A DNA stretch of 64,000 bases, from positions 1 through 64,000 of the forward strand of contig DAOPYN010000012.1 in assembly GCA_035352895.1 (NCBI GenBank), written 5' to 3'. Of the stretch, positions 7,384-15,629 are shown piece after piece. The translations under genes were made by a program, and so were the position numbers. Numbering within the stretch: the first letter of the stretch is position 1; each line of letters opens with the position of its first letter. The DNA comes from UBA5070 sp035352895. GTDB lineage: Bacteria > Fibrobacterota > Fibrobacteria > UBA5070. Below the pieces are notes generated by a model. That model saw only the letters and a list, made by a program, of their open reading frames with translations, was not told where the DNA came from and made no database searches.

Positions 7384-7781
7384 TCCAAGTCCTGGTCCTC
7401 CTCGCCGCCGCTTCCTGGGCCCAGGTGGGGCCGTCGCAGGCGGTGGTGGTCACGGCCACCTACTTCCACGGCGACTTCCGCTGCCCCTCCTGTCTGAAGC
7501 TGGAACGATGGTCCAAGGTCGCCATCCAGACGGGATTGGCCGATTCCATCGGGACCGGTCGACTGGCATGGCAGACCCGCAACATGGATACGCCGGAAGG
7601 AAGCGCCTTGGCGGATCGGTTCGGACTCGCCTCCAAGGCGCTGGTCCTGGTGGAAACCCGGGGAGGCAGGATGTCCAGATTCAAGGAGCTGAAGGAGACC
7701 TGGAGGAACCTGAGGGATTCGACCGCCTTCGCGAGGTACGTCAAATCGGAAACCATCGCGTTCCTCGAGGCGGCTCGGTGA
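7368..7781 (+). CDS. arsF: ArsF-family protein (nitrophenyl compound nitroreductase subunit)
   Basis: About 137 residues with an N-terminal hydrophobic signal segment (LIQVLVLLAAASWA), so probably exported. The body is a thioredoxin-like fold with FRCPSCLKLE (CxxC) and a pattern of WQTRNMDTPE and AKALVLVE-like strands characteristic of the ArsF family. Members are linked to reduction of nitroarsenicals together with ArsE and ArsG. The GTG start at 7368 overlaps arsE by 16 bases and has AAGGAGG eight bases upstream. No other function is evident from sequence. Confidence 0.78.
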   Translation: MARNLIQVLVLLAAASWAQVGPSQAVVVTATYFHGDFRCPSCLKLERWSKVAIQTGLADSIGTGRLAWQTRNMDTPEGSALADRFGLASKALVLVETRGGRMSRFKELKETWRNLRDSTAFARYVKSETIAFLEAAR

Positions 7782-8464
7782 ACCTCGGGGAACTGCCCGT
7801 GGTGGCCGCCGTCGGCCTGGGGATCCTGACCTCGGTGTCTCCTTGTCCGATGGCCAGCCATGCGGCTGCGGTTTCGGTCCTCGTTCGACAGGCGGGAGGC
7901 GCGAGGCGAGGCCTCGTCGTCGGCTCCGCCTTCGCGTTCGGGCGGTCGACCACCTACGTCGTGGTGGCAGGTCTCGCATCCCTCGGGCTGCAGGGACTGG
8001 GCCCCCTGGTCCGTCGGATCCAGTCCAATGCGGAGCCGGTGATGGGGATCGTCTTCTTGGTCGGAGGGATCCTCCTCGCGCTTTCGCCGTGGATCCGATG
8101 GGCGGGTGTGGGCATCGATGGACAGCGATGGAAGGATCGATTCGGACCGCTCGGAGCCATTCCCGGCGCGTTCGGGTTGGGAATGGTGATGGCATGGGCC
8201 TTCTGCCCCGTATCGGCGGGGATCTTCTTCGGGTCGGTGGTGCCCCTGGCCGCGGTGACCGAACCTTGGCTTCTGGTGGTCGTTCCCTATGGATTCGCGA
8301 CCGCCCTGCCCGTCCTGGCCCTGACCGTCGCAGCGGGGTTCGGAACTTCCTGGATCGCCAGGTTGTTCGATGCCACCAGGAAGGTGGCCGTCTGGTTGCA
8401 CCGGATCTCGGCGGGAGGAATGGTGGTTGCCGGAATCTGGATGCTCGCCCGCTGGCTGCTCTGA
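7778..8464 (+). CDS. arsG: ArsG-family permease (CcdA/DsbD-like membrane protein)
   Basis: A 228-residue protein with six or seven membrane helices. The first helix region TSVSPCPMA and the later MAWAFCPVSAGIFF each have a Cys-Pro, as in the CcdA/DsbD electron-transfer family from which ArsG derives. ArsG-type proteins are annotated as efflux permeases for aromatic aminoarsenicals. The GTG start overlaps the arsF stop (GTGA). It could instead pass electrons across the membrane to ArsF; both ideas rest on family knowledge. Confidence 0.8.
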   Translation: MNLGELPVVAAVGLGILTSVSPCPMASHAAAVSVLVRQAGGARRGLVVGSAFAFGRSTTYVVVAGLASLGLQGLGPLVRRIQSNAEPVMGIVFLVGGILLALSPWIRWAGVGIDGQRWKDRFGPLGAIPGAFGLGMVMAWAFCPVSAGIFFGSVVPLAAVTEPWLLVVVPYGFATALPVLALTVAAGFGTSWIARLFDATRKVAVWLHRISAGGMVVAGIWMLARWLL

Positions 8465-8563
8465 CGGATCGAGTTTCCTTGTTCGGGATGGCGCCTCCGT
8501 GGACGGGCGGGAAACGGGGATGAAACACCTTCGATGTTGTCCTTTCCGGCCGGCGACGCTATA

Positions 8564-8581
8564 TTTCGATATATGACGAAA
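8564..8581. promoter_or_regulatory. Possible operator at the second arsR start
   Basis: TTTCG (8564-8568) and CGAAA (8577-8581) form an inverted repeat that overlaps the start codon of arsR2, within ATATTTCGATATAT. It differs from the first ArsR palindrome, suggesting the two repressors act on separate operators. Confidence 0.45.
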
Positions 8582-8923
8582 CGTCGAAACGAATCGACCC
8601 TGGAGGAGCTCGCCGAGGTGGCCTCCGCGCTGGGGGAGCCCAAGCGTCTGCTCGCGCTGGGACTGCTCGTCCACGGCGAACTCTGCCTGTGCGACCTCAC
8701 CGAGGCCATGGGATTGTCCTCGTCCACCGTGTCCAACCACATGGCCATCCTCAAGCGGGCCGGCCTGGTGGATTCCCGCAAGGACGGGCGCTGGATGCAT
8801 TTCCGGCTCGCCGACACCGATCCCCACCCCGCCGCTTCCCAGGCTCTGGCCTGGGCGATGGCGAACCTGCCCAAGTCCGCCAGGACAAAAATCGTTTGCG
8901 CGAAGGATGGATGCTGTCCATGA
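8573..8923 (+). CDS. arsR: ArsR-family metalloregulator (second copy)
   Basis: A 116-residue winged-helix protein with ELCLCDL, the As(III)-binding cysteine pair at residues 38 and 40, and the recognition helix SSSTVSNHMAILKRAGLV. The C-terminus has a further cysteine cluster (VCAKDGCCP) that could add a metal-binding site. It is only distantly similar to the first ArsR. Its stop overlaps the arsC start by four bases (ATGA), so the two are co-expressed. Confidence 0.92.
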   Translation: MTKRRNESTLEELAEVASALGEPKRLLALGLLVHGELCLCDLTEAMGLSSSTVSNHMAILKRAGLVDSRKDGRWMHFRLADTDPHPAASQALAWAMANLPKSARTKIVCAKDGCCP

Positions 8924-9357
8924 AGACCAAGCTTTTGTTTTTGTGCACCGGGAACTCCTGCCGCTCCCAGATGGCCGAGGCCTGGACCCGCCACCTCAAG
9001 GGCGATCTGTACGACGTCTACAGTGCGGGAATCGAGACACACGGCCTGAACCCGAACATGGTCAAGGTGATGGCGGAGGTGGGCATCGACGTCACCTCGC
9101 AGACTTCGGACAACATCGCCAAGTACCTGGATACGGGTCTGGACGTCGTGGTGAGCGTGTGCGCCCATGCAGATGAAAATTGTCCCGTATTTCCCGGCAA
9201 GGTCCGCCGCGTGCACAAGGGGTTCGACGACCCTCCCAAGCTGGCCCGGGAGCTGGCGGCCAAGGGGGCTTCCGAGGAGGAACAACTGGAGCCCTACCGC
9301 CGCGTGCGCGACCAGATCCGCTCCTGGGTGGAAACCCTTCCCGGCGCGATTTCCTGA
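8920..9357 (+). CDS. arsC: Arsenate reductase, thioredoxin-coupled low-molecular-weight phosphatase type
   Basis: A 145-residue member of the protein-tyrosine-phosphatase-like arsenate reductases. The P loop CTGNSCRS (Cys9, Arg15) is present, as are Cys81 and Cys88 in VCAHADENCPV, which form the disulfide relay typical of the Bacillus/Staphylococcus ArsC type reduced by thioredoxin. It converts As(V) to As(III) in the cytoplasm, supplying substrate for ArsM and ACR3 downstream. Confidence 0.94.
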   Translation: MKTKLLFLCTGNSCRSQMAEAWTRHLKGDLYDVYSAGIETHGLNPNMVKVMAEVGIDVTSQTSDNIAKYLDTGLDVVVSVCAHADENCPVFPGKVRRVHKGFDDPPKLARELAAKGASEEEQLEPYRRVRDQIRSWVETLPGAIS

Positions 9358-9391
9358 ATCGATCTGAATCCGCTGCCATGTCCGTTGCCTG

Positions 9392-9492
9392 AGAGCCTGT
9401 GAAATAATCGGCGGCGCAATCCTCCGTTCGTCCTGAGGAGCCCATGAAATGGGCGTCTCGAAGGGCAGGCGGAGGATCCTTTCACAGACTCT
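9392..9492. repeat. Palindromic REP/MITE-like element between arsC and arsM
   Basis: The outer ends AGAGCCTGTGAAA (9392-9404) and TTTCACAGACTCT (9480-9492) are near-perfect inverted repeats. Inside, ATCCTCCG pairs with CGGAGGAT, and GAGCCCATG faces GGGCGTCTC around an AT-rich loop. The 101-base unit should fold into one long hairpin. The following 60 bases contain the direct repeat TGTATCGAAGG twice. No open frame is present. Confidence 0.7.
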
Positions 9493-9614
9493 GAGTGGCG
9501 CCCACGGCGCTGTATCGAAGGGCGGCCCGTTGTATCGAAGGCCGGACATGGCCATACCGTTCTCGCCCAGGAATACTCCTGGAAACAGCTTCCCTTGAAT
9601 TGGAGACCGATCCT

Positions 9615-10604
9615 ATGTCCAACCTGTCCATGGAAGAACAGATCCGCGCCAAGGTGCGCGAAGGCTACGGTGCGATCGCCGATTCCGACCTCGGGTGCTG
9701 CGGCGGTGCTTCCTGCTGCGGTTCCTCGCCCCAGGCCGCCCGCGAACTGGTCGTGAAGCTGGGATACGACCCCGCGGTCCTGGAAGGTCTTCCCGAAGGC
9801 GCGAACCTGGGTCTGTCCTGTGGGAATCCCCAGGCGATCGCGTCCCTGCGCGCGGGGGAGACCGTCCTGGACCTGGGATCGGGCGCGGGGTTCGACGTGT
9901 TCCTGGCCGCCCAGGCGGTGGGAGCTTCGGGAAGGGCGATCGGCGTGGACATGACCGCCCCGATGCTCGCCAAGGCGCGTCGCAATTCGCAGGCGTTCGC
10001 CGAACGCACGGGCCTGGCCAATGCCGAATTCCGTCTGGGGGAGATCGAGCATCTTCCGGTGGCGGACGCATCCGTCGATGTGGTGGTCTCCAACTGCGTG
10101 CTCAACCTCTCCCCGGACAAGCCCCAGGTGTGGCGCGAGATCGCCCGGGTGCTCAAGCCGGGTGGACGCGTGGCGATCTCGGACCTCTCCTTGCTCAAAC
10201 CCCTGCCGCCCAAGGCGCGCGAACTCTCCGAGGCCCTGGTGGGATGCGTGGCGGGCGCGGCGCTGGTGGACGAAATCCGGCAGCAGGCGATGGACGCGGG
10301 CCTCGTGGAGGTGGCCATCGTCCCGAAGGGCGGATATGTGGAGGCCATGGAGGAAATGGAAGACGACCTGTACCGCCGGATCTGGTCGCTCCTGCCGCCT
10401 GGGGAACGGCTCTCCGACTACATCGTCTCGGCGGACATCTCCGCTGTGAAGCCTCGCTCGGGCGGCGGCGGGAGCGCTGGGGACGAGGATCGTGGACCGG
10501 GGAATGGACCCGGTGGTGGCGACGACCTCCGCCTGGCCAGCGAGAATCCCCCCTGGCACCAGACCAGCTCCTGCTGCGGGGCCTCCGAATCCGGGGCGTG
10601 CTGA
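9615..10604 (+). CDS. arsM: Arsenite S-adenosylmethionine methyltransferase
   Basis: A 329-residue class I methyltransferase. SAM-binding motif DLGSGAGFD lies near residue 87. The three As(III)-binding cysteines of the family are visible in LSCGNP (Cys69), SNCVLN (Cys161) and GCVAGA (Cys211). There are extra cysteines at GCCGGASCCG near the N-terminus and a disordered, glycine-rich tail ending SCCGASESGAC. It methylates As(III) in the cytoplasm, giving products that the upstream ArsP-like permease could export. The start is an ATG at 9615. The stop overlaps the acr3 start (TGATG). Confidence 0.94.
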   Translation: MSNLSMEEQIRAKVREGYGAIADSDLGCCGGASCCGSSPQAARELVVKLGYDPAVLEGLPEGANLGLSCGNPQAIASLRAGETVLDLGSGAGFDVFLAAQAVGASGRAIGVDMTAPMLAKARRNSQAFAERTGLANAEFRLGEIEHLPVADASVDVVVSNCVLNLSPDKPQVWREIARVLKPGGRVAISDLSLLKPLPPKARELSEALVGCVAGAALVDEIRQQAMDAGLVEVAIVPKGGYVEAMEEMEDDLYRRIWSLLPPGERLSDYIVSADISAVKPRSGGGGSAGDEDRGPGNGPGGGDDLRLASENPPWHQTSSCCGASESGAC

Positions 10605-11626
10605 TGGAGGTCGGTCGGTTGTCCTTCCTGGATCGGTGGCTCACCCTGTGGATCGCGCTGGCCATGGGGGCCGGCCTGCTCCTGGGGAGGTGGGTCCCCG
10701 GGATCGCTTCGGCGTTGTCGACGTTTTCCGTCGGATCCACCTCCATCCCCATCGCGGTTGGACTGGTGGCGATGATGGTTCCGCTGTTCACGCGCGTGAA
10801 ACCCTCCGAGCTTCCTCGGGTGTTCTCGGATGCCAAGGCGCTGGGCATGTCGGTGCTCCTGAACTGGCTCGTGGGGCCGCTTCTCATGTTCGCCCTGGCC
10901 TGGCTCTTCCTGCGGGATTCGCCGGATCTCTTCGCGGGACTCGTGCTGGTGGGACTGGCCCGCTGCATCGCCATGGTGGTGGTCTGGAACCAGCTCGCCG
11001 GGGGATCGCCCGAGGACGCAGCGGGACTGGTGGCCTTCAACAGCCTCTTCCAGGTCCTGACCTACGGAGGCTACGCGTGGTTCTTCCTGTCGGTGGCCTC
11101 GCCCGTGGTGGGCATTCCCGGGCAGGTCGTGTCGGTGGGCATGGGCGACGTCGCGGCCTCGGTGGCGCTCTACCTGGGATTTCCGTTCGCCCTGGGGCTC
11201 GCCCTCCGGCAGATCGTGGCGCGCAACACTTCGGAAGCCGCGCTCGCGCGCTTCAACGCCCGGTTCGCACCCGTCACGCTGGTGGCGCTTCTGGCCACCA
11301 TCGTGGTCCTGTTCGCCCTGCAGGGGCAGCGGATCCTGGCGCAACCGCTTCAGGTGGTCCGCGTTGCCCTTCCACTGGGGGTGTATTTCGTCTCCATGTT
11401 CGCCATCGCCTGGTGGTTGTCCCGGTGCATCGGGTTGGACCATCGCCGCACCGTGACCCAGTCCTTCACGGCCGCGTCAAACAACTTCGAGCTGGCCATC
11501 GCGGTGGCCATCGGGGCGTTCGGTCTCACCTCCGGTGCGGCGTTCGCGGCTACGATCGGGCCCTTGGTGGAAGTTCCGGCCATGGTGGGGCTGGTGCGGG
11601 TGGCCGCTTGGCTGCGCCGGGACTGA
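10604..11626 (+). CDS. acr3: ACR3-family arsenite efflux pump
   Basis: A 340-residue protein with about ten membrane helices. The signature GLARCIAMVVVWNQLAGG contains the essential cysteine (residue 121) of ACR3 carriers. ASNNFELAIAVA and GPLVEVPAMV near the C-terminus are also conserved. It extrudes As(III) from the cytoplasm using the membrane potential. It is coupled to arsM by a one-base overlap. It has no ArsA partner in the window. Confidence 0.95.
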   Translation: MEVGRLSFLDRWLTLWIALAMGAGLLLGRWVPGIASALSTFSVGSTSIPIAVGLVAMMVPLFTRVKPSELPRVFSDAKALGMSVLLNWLVGPLLMFALAWLFLRDSPDLFAGLVLVGLARCIAMVVVWNQLAGGSPEDAAGLVAFNSLFQVLTYGGYAWFFLSVASPVVGIPGQVVSVGMGDVAASVALYLGFPFALGLALRQIVARNTSEAALARFNARFAPVTLVALLATIVVLFALQGQRILAQPLQVVRVALPLGVYFVSMFAIAWWLSRCIGLDHRRTVTQSFTAASNNFELAIAVAIGAFGLTSGAAFAATIGPLVEVPAMVGLVRVAAWLRRD

Positions 11627-11678
11627 CGGGAAGGCGCTCCACCATTGGTGTCCGGTAGCGACGCGATGCCTGGACGGT

Positions 11679-12620
11679 TCACTTCGCTCGCTTGCGCCCA
11701 AGGTCGCGTCGGAGCCTTTCGAGGATCGCGAGGAACGCGGATGTGGCCGGTCCCAGAGGCTGTCCGCGGCGCTTGATCCAGCGGAATTCGCGTTCGAGGA
11801 GCGTGTCCTTCAAGGGGATTTCGACCATCGTGCCGCGTTCCAGGCTGGAGGCGACCACGATGCGCGGCAGGAAGGACGCGGCCAGGCCCGCTTCGACGAA
11901 GGCGCGGATCGCGTTGCTGCCGTCGAGCACGAAGGCCGGTTCGATCTTCGCGCCGGCCTGCTCCATGCGCTGGTCGACCAAGGACCGCGTTCCCGATCCG
12001 GCCTCGCGCAGGGCAAGAGGAAGCTGGCAGAAGCCGCGGAGGTCCCGCGGAGCCTTCTTCGAACCGAGCAGGGTCGGTGCGGCCACCGCCACCAGTTCGT
12101 CGCGCGCGAAGGATTCCGACTCGAATTCCTCGGAAACGCTCCCTTCCACCAGTCCAAGTTCGACGGTCCCCTCGCGCAGGCGCGCTTCGACCCCTCGCGT
12201 GTTCGTGATCTCCACATGCAAGGTGGGTCCCGGTTGCTCGGTACGGAAACGCGCGAGAAGATCCGGAAGCAGTGCCGAACCGATGGTGCGGCTGGCCGCG
12301 ATGGACAGGCGTCCTGCGAGTCCGTCGCGGCGCTCCTCCATGTCGCGCGCGGCGCGTTCGCGCATCGAGAAGATCGCCTTCGCGTGGGTGGCGAGGGCGA
12401 CGCCCGCCTCGGTGGGGCGGATCCCGCGGGGAAGGCGTTCCAGCAGCGGCAATCCGAGCGACTCCTCGAGCTCGTGGATCTGGCGCGAAACGGCGGGCTG
12501 GCTCACTCCCATGCGGAGTGCGGCACGACTGACGTTGCCATCCACGACGACCGCGAGGAACAGTTCCAGGTGGTGAAGGTTCAATGCATATCCCAAAGGC
12601 ATGGAATAGATGATAAACAT
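11679..12620 (-). CDS. LysR-type transcriptional regulator
   Basis: About 313 residues: an N-terminal winged helix (LHHLELFLAVVVDGNVSRAALRMGVSQPAVSRQIHELEE, shown here by its ends LHHLELFL and QPAVSRQI) and a C-terminal LysR substrate-binding domain. It is divergent from the YeiH-type gene, the arrangement of yeiE/yeiH and of CysL-like regulators, so it probably senses a small anion or sulfur compound and controls that gene. An ATG at 12602 is an alternative start closer to the domain. The intergenic space to the YeiH start is 79 bases and AT-rich. Confidence 0.87.
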   Translation of the reverse strand: MFIIYSMPLGYALNLHHLELFLAVVVDGNVSRAALRMGVSQPAVSRQIHELEESLGLPLLERLPRGIRPTEAGVALATHAKAIFSMRERAARDMEERRDGLAGRLSIAASRTIGSALLPDLLARFRTEQPGPTLHVEITNTRGVEARLREGTVELGLVEGSVSEEFESESFARDELVAVAAPTLLGSKKAPRDLRGFCQLPLALREAGSGTRSLVDQRMEQAGAKIEPAFVLDGSNAIRAFVEAGLAASFLPRIVVASSLERGTMVEIPLKDTLLEREFRWIKRRGQPLGPATSAFLAILERLRRDLGRKRAK

Positions 12621-12699
12621 GTATTAGGGATCTATGGATCCGGCGCATATGTTTTTTCCCGTCGCCGGCAGAAAGCCCATGGCGACAGGGAGGAACGCG

Positions 12700-13626
12700 A
12701 TGAAGTCGGATCCGACGACGGGGCTTGCGATTGCGGGAATGGTTGCCGTATCGTTCCTGTCTCCCTGGTTGGCCCTGGCGCTTGGACTCGGTTCCGCCGC
12801 GCTTCCGTGGATCCAGTTCCCGAAAGGAATCCGGCGGTGGCAGAAACCGCTCCTGCAAGGGGCGGTGATCCTGCTCGGATTGGGAACCGATCCAGCGGTT
12901 CTCTTCGCGACCGCGTTCGATGGATTGGGGCTGTCGTTGGCGACCTTGGTCTTCTGCTTCGCGCTGGGACTCGCGCTGGCGCGGTGGTTGCACATTCCGC
13001 GACGTGTCGCCGTTCTCGTCTGCGCAGGTACGGGGATCTGCGGCGGATCGGCGATCGCCGCCGCCGGCATGGCGATCAAGGCCGACGAGGACGAGATGGG
13101 CACGTCGTTGGGAGTGGTGTTCCTGCTCAATGCCGTGGGGCTGTACCTGTTCCCGTTCCTGGCCCATCGCCTCGACATGGCTCCCGGCGTGTTCGGCGTG
13201 TGGAGCGGGCTCGCCCTGCACGACCTCTCCTCGGTCGTCGCCGCCGCCGCGCGTTTCGGCGACGACACGCTCGCGCTGTCGCTTTCGACCAAGCTCGCGC
13301 GTACGCTCTGGATCGTGCCGGTCGCGTTCCTTCTGGGGCTCGCGCTGGCGCCTCGGGGCGATCGAGGGGGCCTTTGCGCCAGTGTTCCATGGTTTCTGGT
13401 CGGATTCTTCGGATTGGCTCTGCTGCGGCACTTCGTTCCGCCGTTGGCGGGGATCGCGCCGTTGGCTACCGGCGTCGCCCGTCGCGGCATGGCTGTGGCG
13501 CTCTTCCTGGTCGGGACCGGGCTTTCGATCGATACCATCCGGAAGCTCGGATGGAAGGTCCTGGCGCTGGCCGTACTGCTGTGGGGTGCGGTCGCGTCCG
13601 CCACCCTGTGGTGGATCGCGGGCTAG
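12700..13626 (+). CDS. YeiH/YadS-type putative sulfate/anion exporter
   Basis: About 308 residues with ten or so membrane helices. The family motif LVCAGTGICGGSAIAAA is present around residue 115, together with LHDLSSVVAAA and a C-terminal LFLVGTGLS. Members of this family are described as putative sulfate or sulfite exporters, without firm biochemistry. I chose the ATG at 12700, which has GGGAGG six bases upstream, over an upstream frame beginning at 12634. The divergent LysR gene is the likely regulator. Confidence 0.85.
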   Translation: MKSDPTTGLAIAGMVAVSFLSPWLALALGLGSAALPWIQFPKGIRRWQKPLLQGAVILLGLGTDPAVLFATAFDGLGLSLATLVFCFALGLALARWLHIPRRVAVLVCAGTGICGGSAIAAAGMAIKADEDEMGTSLGVVFLLNAVGLYLFPFLAHRLDMAPGVFGVWSGLALHDLSSVVAAAARFGDDTLALSLSTKLARTLWIVPVAFLLGLALAPRGDRGGLCASVPWFLVGFFGLALLRHFVPPLAGIAPLATGVARRGMAVALFLVGTGLSIDTIRKLGWKVLALAVLLWGAVASATLWWIAG

Positions 13627-13751
13627 GTCTTCCGGGTGTCCTCCGCCGGGAGCTCGATGGCGGCATCCGGAAGCTACCATTCGCTAGGCGTCGTCGGCGT
13701 CGCAGGGAAGCTTCGCCGCGTCGCGGGAACTTTGGGATCAAAGGAGAGACC

Positions 13752-14303
13752 ATGCGCGCGATCACTTTGGCGTTGACAGGCACCTTCGTCCTGGCCGGCT
13801 GCAAGAGCCAGCCCCAGGATCCGTTGGGGAAGGTCCTGGAGATCGGGGTCCAGGCCGAAAAAGACATCGAAGCCAACCGCGCAGAGCAGGCCGCCACCAC
13901 CGATGTGGCCAAATCCGTGGAATTCGGGAAGAAGGAACACGCGATCATCGACAAGGCGATGACCGACATCGAGGCCGTCCTGGGAGGCAAGGGGGCGCGC
14001 CAGCCGGTGGCTTTGGGTACCTCGACGGACACCTTGCCCGTGAATTTCGCTCGTGCTTCGGTGGGGATCCCCGACTTCCACAAGGGGATCTTCCGGATCA
14101 ACTTCCAGATCGCGGGAACGGGCAAGCGTCCTCTTCCGGAGGGGGCTTTCTTCCAGTTGGTGGCATTGGACGCCCAAGGCAAAATCCTTTCCAGCAAGGA
14201 CGCGAGCGTCGTGGATTCCCTCAAGCGAAACGACACCCTCTACGCGGGAGGCATGTTCCGCGGTTCGGAAATCCTGGGCGCATCCTCCGTCGCCGCCCGC
14301 TGA
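13752..14303 (+). CDS. Small lipoprotein of unknown function
   Basis: A 183-residue protein with a lipoprotein signal: a short positive start, a hydrophobic run and the lipobox LAGC with the cysteine at residue 17. The mature part starts KSQPQDPLG. A charged helical stretch (about residues 30-75) is followed by a likely beta domain (about 90-180). No known domain is recognised. AAGGAGA precedes the ATG. It stands alone between the YeiH and NADPH-oxidoreductase genes. Confidence 0.75.
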   Translation: MRAITLALTGTFVLAGCKSQPQDPLGKVLEIGVQAEKDIEANRAEQAATTDVAKSVEFGKKEHAIIDKAMTDIEAVLGGKGARQPVALGTSTDTLPVNFARASVGIPDFHKGIFRINFQIAGTGKRPLPEGAFFQLVALDAQGKILSSKDASVVDSLKRNDTLYAGGMFRGSEILGASSVAAR

Positions 14304-14351
14304 CCTGAAGAAGGCGGCCCTTATCCTTCCATTTCCTCAGGAGACGTTTCC

Positions 14352-15452
14352 ATGCCTGGCCTTTTCGAGCCTTTGACCATCGGTGGAATCCGACTTCCCA
14401 ACCGCATCGCGGCATCACCCATGTGCACCTACGGAAGCCCAGGATCCGGGATGGCAACGGATTCCCATCTGATCCATCTGGGAACCTTGGCCATGGGAGG
14501 CGCGGGACTGGTGGTCCAGGAAGCCACCGGGGTGGTCCCCGAAGGGCGCATTTCTCCCGCTTGCCTGGGAATCTGGTCGGACGATCACATCCCTTCGCTC
14601 TCGCGGATCGTCGGGGCCATCCATGCCCATGGAGCCGCCGCGGGGATCCAGCTCGCCCATTCCGGACGGAAGGGATCCACCTGGCCTTTCGGGGCCAAGC
14701 CGGGTGTGGTGGGGGCCGAGGATGGGGGTTGGCTTCCGGTGGGGCCTTCTGCGATCGCCTTCGGCTCGGGGCATCCCCAGCCTCGCGTCCTTTCCGAGCC
14801 GGAAATCGCCGCGGTGGTGGATGCCTTCCGCGATGCCGCCAAGCGCGCGGTGCGGGCCGGGTACGACGTGATGGAGGTCCATTCCGCCCACGGGTACCTG
14901 CTGCATCAATTCCTGTCGCCCCTGTCCAACCATCGCACAGACCGCTTCGGGGGAGCCTTCGAGGGGCGGACGTGTCTGGTCCTGGAGGTGGTCCGTGCCG
15001 TGAGGTCGGTGGTCCCCACGACCAAGGCACTGCTGGTGCGGGTGTCCGCCACCGATTGGGTGGAGGGAGGCTGGACTCCGGAAGAAACCTGCGCGCTGGC
15101 CAAGCTTCTGAGGAGCGAAGGAGTGGATCTGATGGACGTCTCCACCGGTGGCATGGTGCCCGACGCCAGGATTCCGCTCGCTCCGCTCTACCAGGTGTCG
15201 TTCTCCAAACAGGTGAGGGACGCATCCGGATTGGCGGTGGGAGCCGTCGGGTTGGTGACGGAGCCGCAACAGGCACAGGCCATCCTGGATGAAGCCTCCG
15301 CCGATGTGGTGTTCCTGGGCCGGGCCTTGCTCCGGGATCCGTTCTGGCCGGTCCATGCGGCCCATGGCCTGGGCGTGGTTGGATCCTGGCCGCGATCCCA
15401 TCTTCGGGGCGCTCCGGAAGGATCCATCGTCCGAGGGGCCTTCCAGGCCTGA
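14352..15452 (+). CDS. Old yellow enzyme family NAD(P)H-dependent ene-reductase, YqjM type
   Basis: A 366-residue TIM-barrel flavoprotein. The YqjM-class redox residues are seen in SPMCTY (Cys25, Tyr27). The substrate-binding block VHSAHGYLLHQFLSPLSNHR and the phosphate-binding end VVFLGRALLRDP are conserved. It uses FMN and NAD(P)H to reduce the C=C bond of unsaturated aldehydes or ketones, and probably serves detoxification. The start ATG follows CAGGAGACG. A strong terminator lies 47 bases after the stop. Confidence 0.93.
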   Translation: MPGLFEPLTIGGIRLPNRIAASPMCTYGSPGSGMATDSHLIHLGTLAMGGAGLVVQEATGVVPEGRISPACLGIWSDDHIPSLSRIVGAIHAHGAAAGIQLAHSGRKGSTWPFGAKPGVVGAEDGGWLPVGPSAIAFGSGHPQPRVLSEPEIAAVVDAFRDAAKRAVRAGYDVMEVHSAHGYLLHQFLSPLSNHRTDRFGGAFEGRTCLVLEVVRAVRSVVPTTKALLVRVSATDWVEGGWTPEETCALAKLLRSEGVDLMDVSTGGMVPDARIPLAPLYQVSFSKQVRDASGLAVGAVGLVTEPQQAQAILDEASADVVFLGRALLRDPFWPVHAAHGLGVVGSWPRSHLRGAPEGSIVRGAFQA

Positions 15453-15498
15453 TCGGCCGATGGGCGGCGTTCCCGGGGAGGTGGATGGTGGACCTTTC

Positions 15499-15532
15499 AA
15501 ACACCCCGCAGCTTGCTTTGGGGTGTTTTTTT
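15499..15532 (+). terminator. Rho-independent terminator after the ene-reductase
   Basis: AACACCCC pairs with GGGGTGTT around a short loop, followed by a run of T. It separates the ene-reductase from the Ter cluster. Confidence 0.85.
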
Positions 15533-15629
15533 ATCGTTTGCGCGTTCCCCTCCATCACGAGGGGACGATGTTGGCGGAGCCATCTTCCGTCGCCAACAGC
15601 CCTCCGCCCCCTTCTCTGGAAAGTTCCCA

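Noticed and set aside
7368..7781. ArsF-like gene as an ordinary TlpA/ResA thioredoxin.
   Set aside because: The single CxxC in FRCPSCLKLE and the following strand pattern fit the ArsF family, and arsE and arsG flank it.
9500..9560. The two TGTATCGAAGG copies as part of a CRISPR array.
   Set aside because: Only two copies without regular spacers, next to the palindromic element; no cas genes anywhere in the window.
11350..13680. A 776-codon minus-strand frame covering the acr3 end, the LysR region and the YeiH gene.
   Set aside because: Low-complexity shadow; the LysR and YeiH proteins are clearly coded in other frames.
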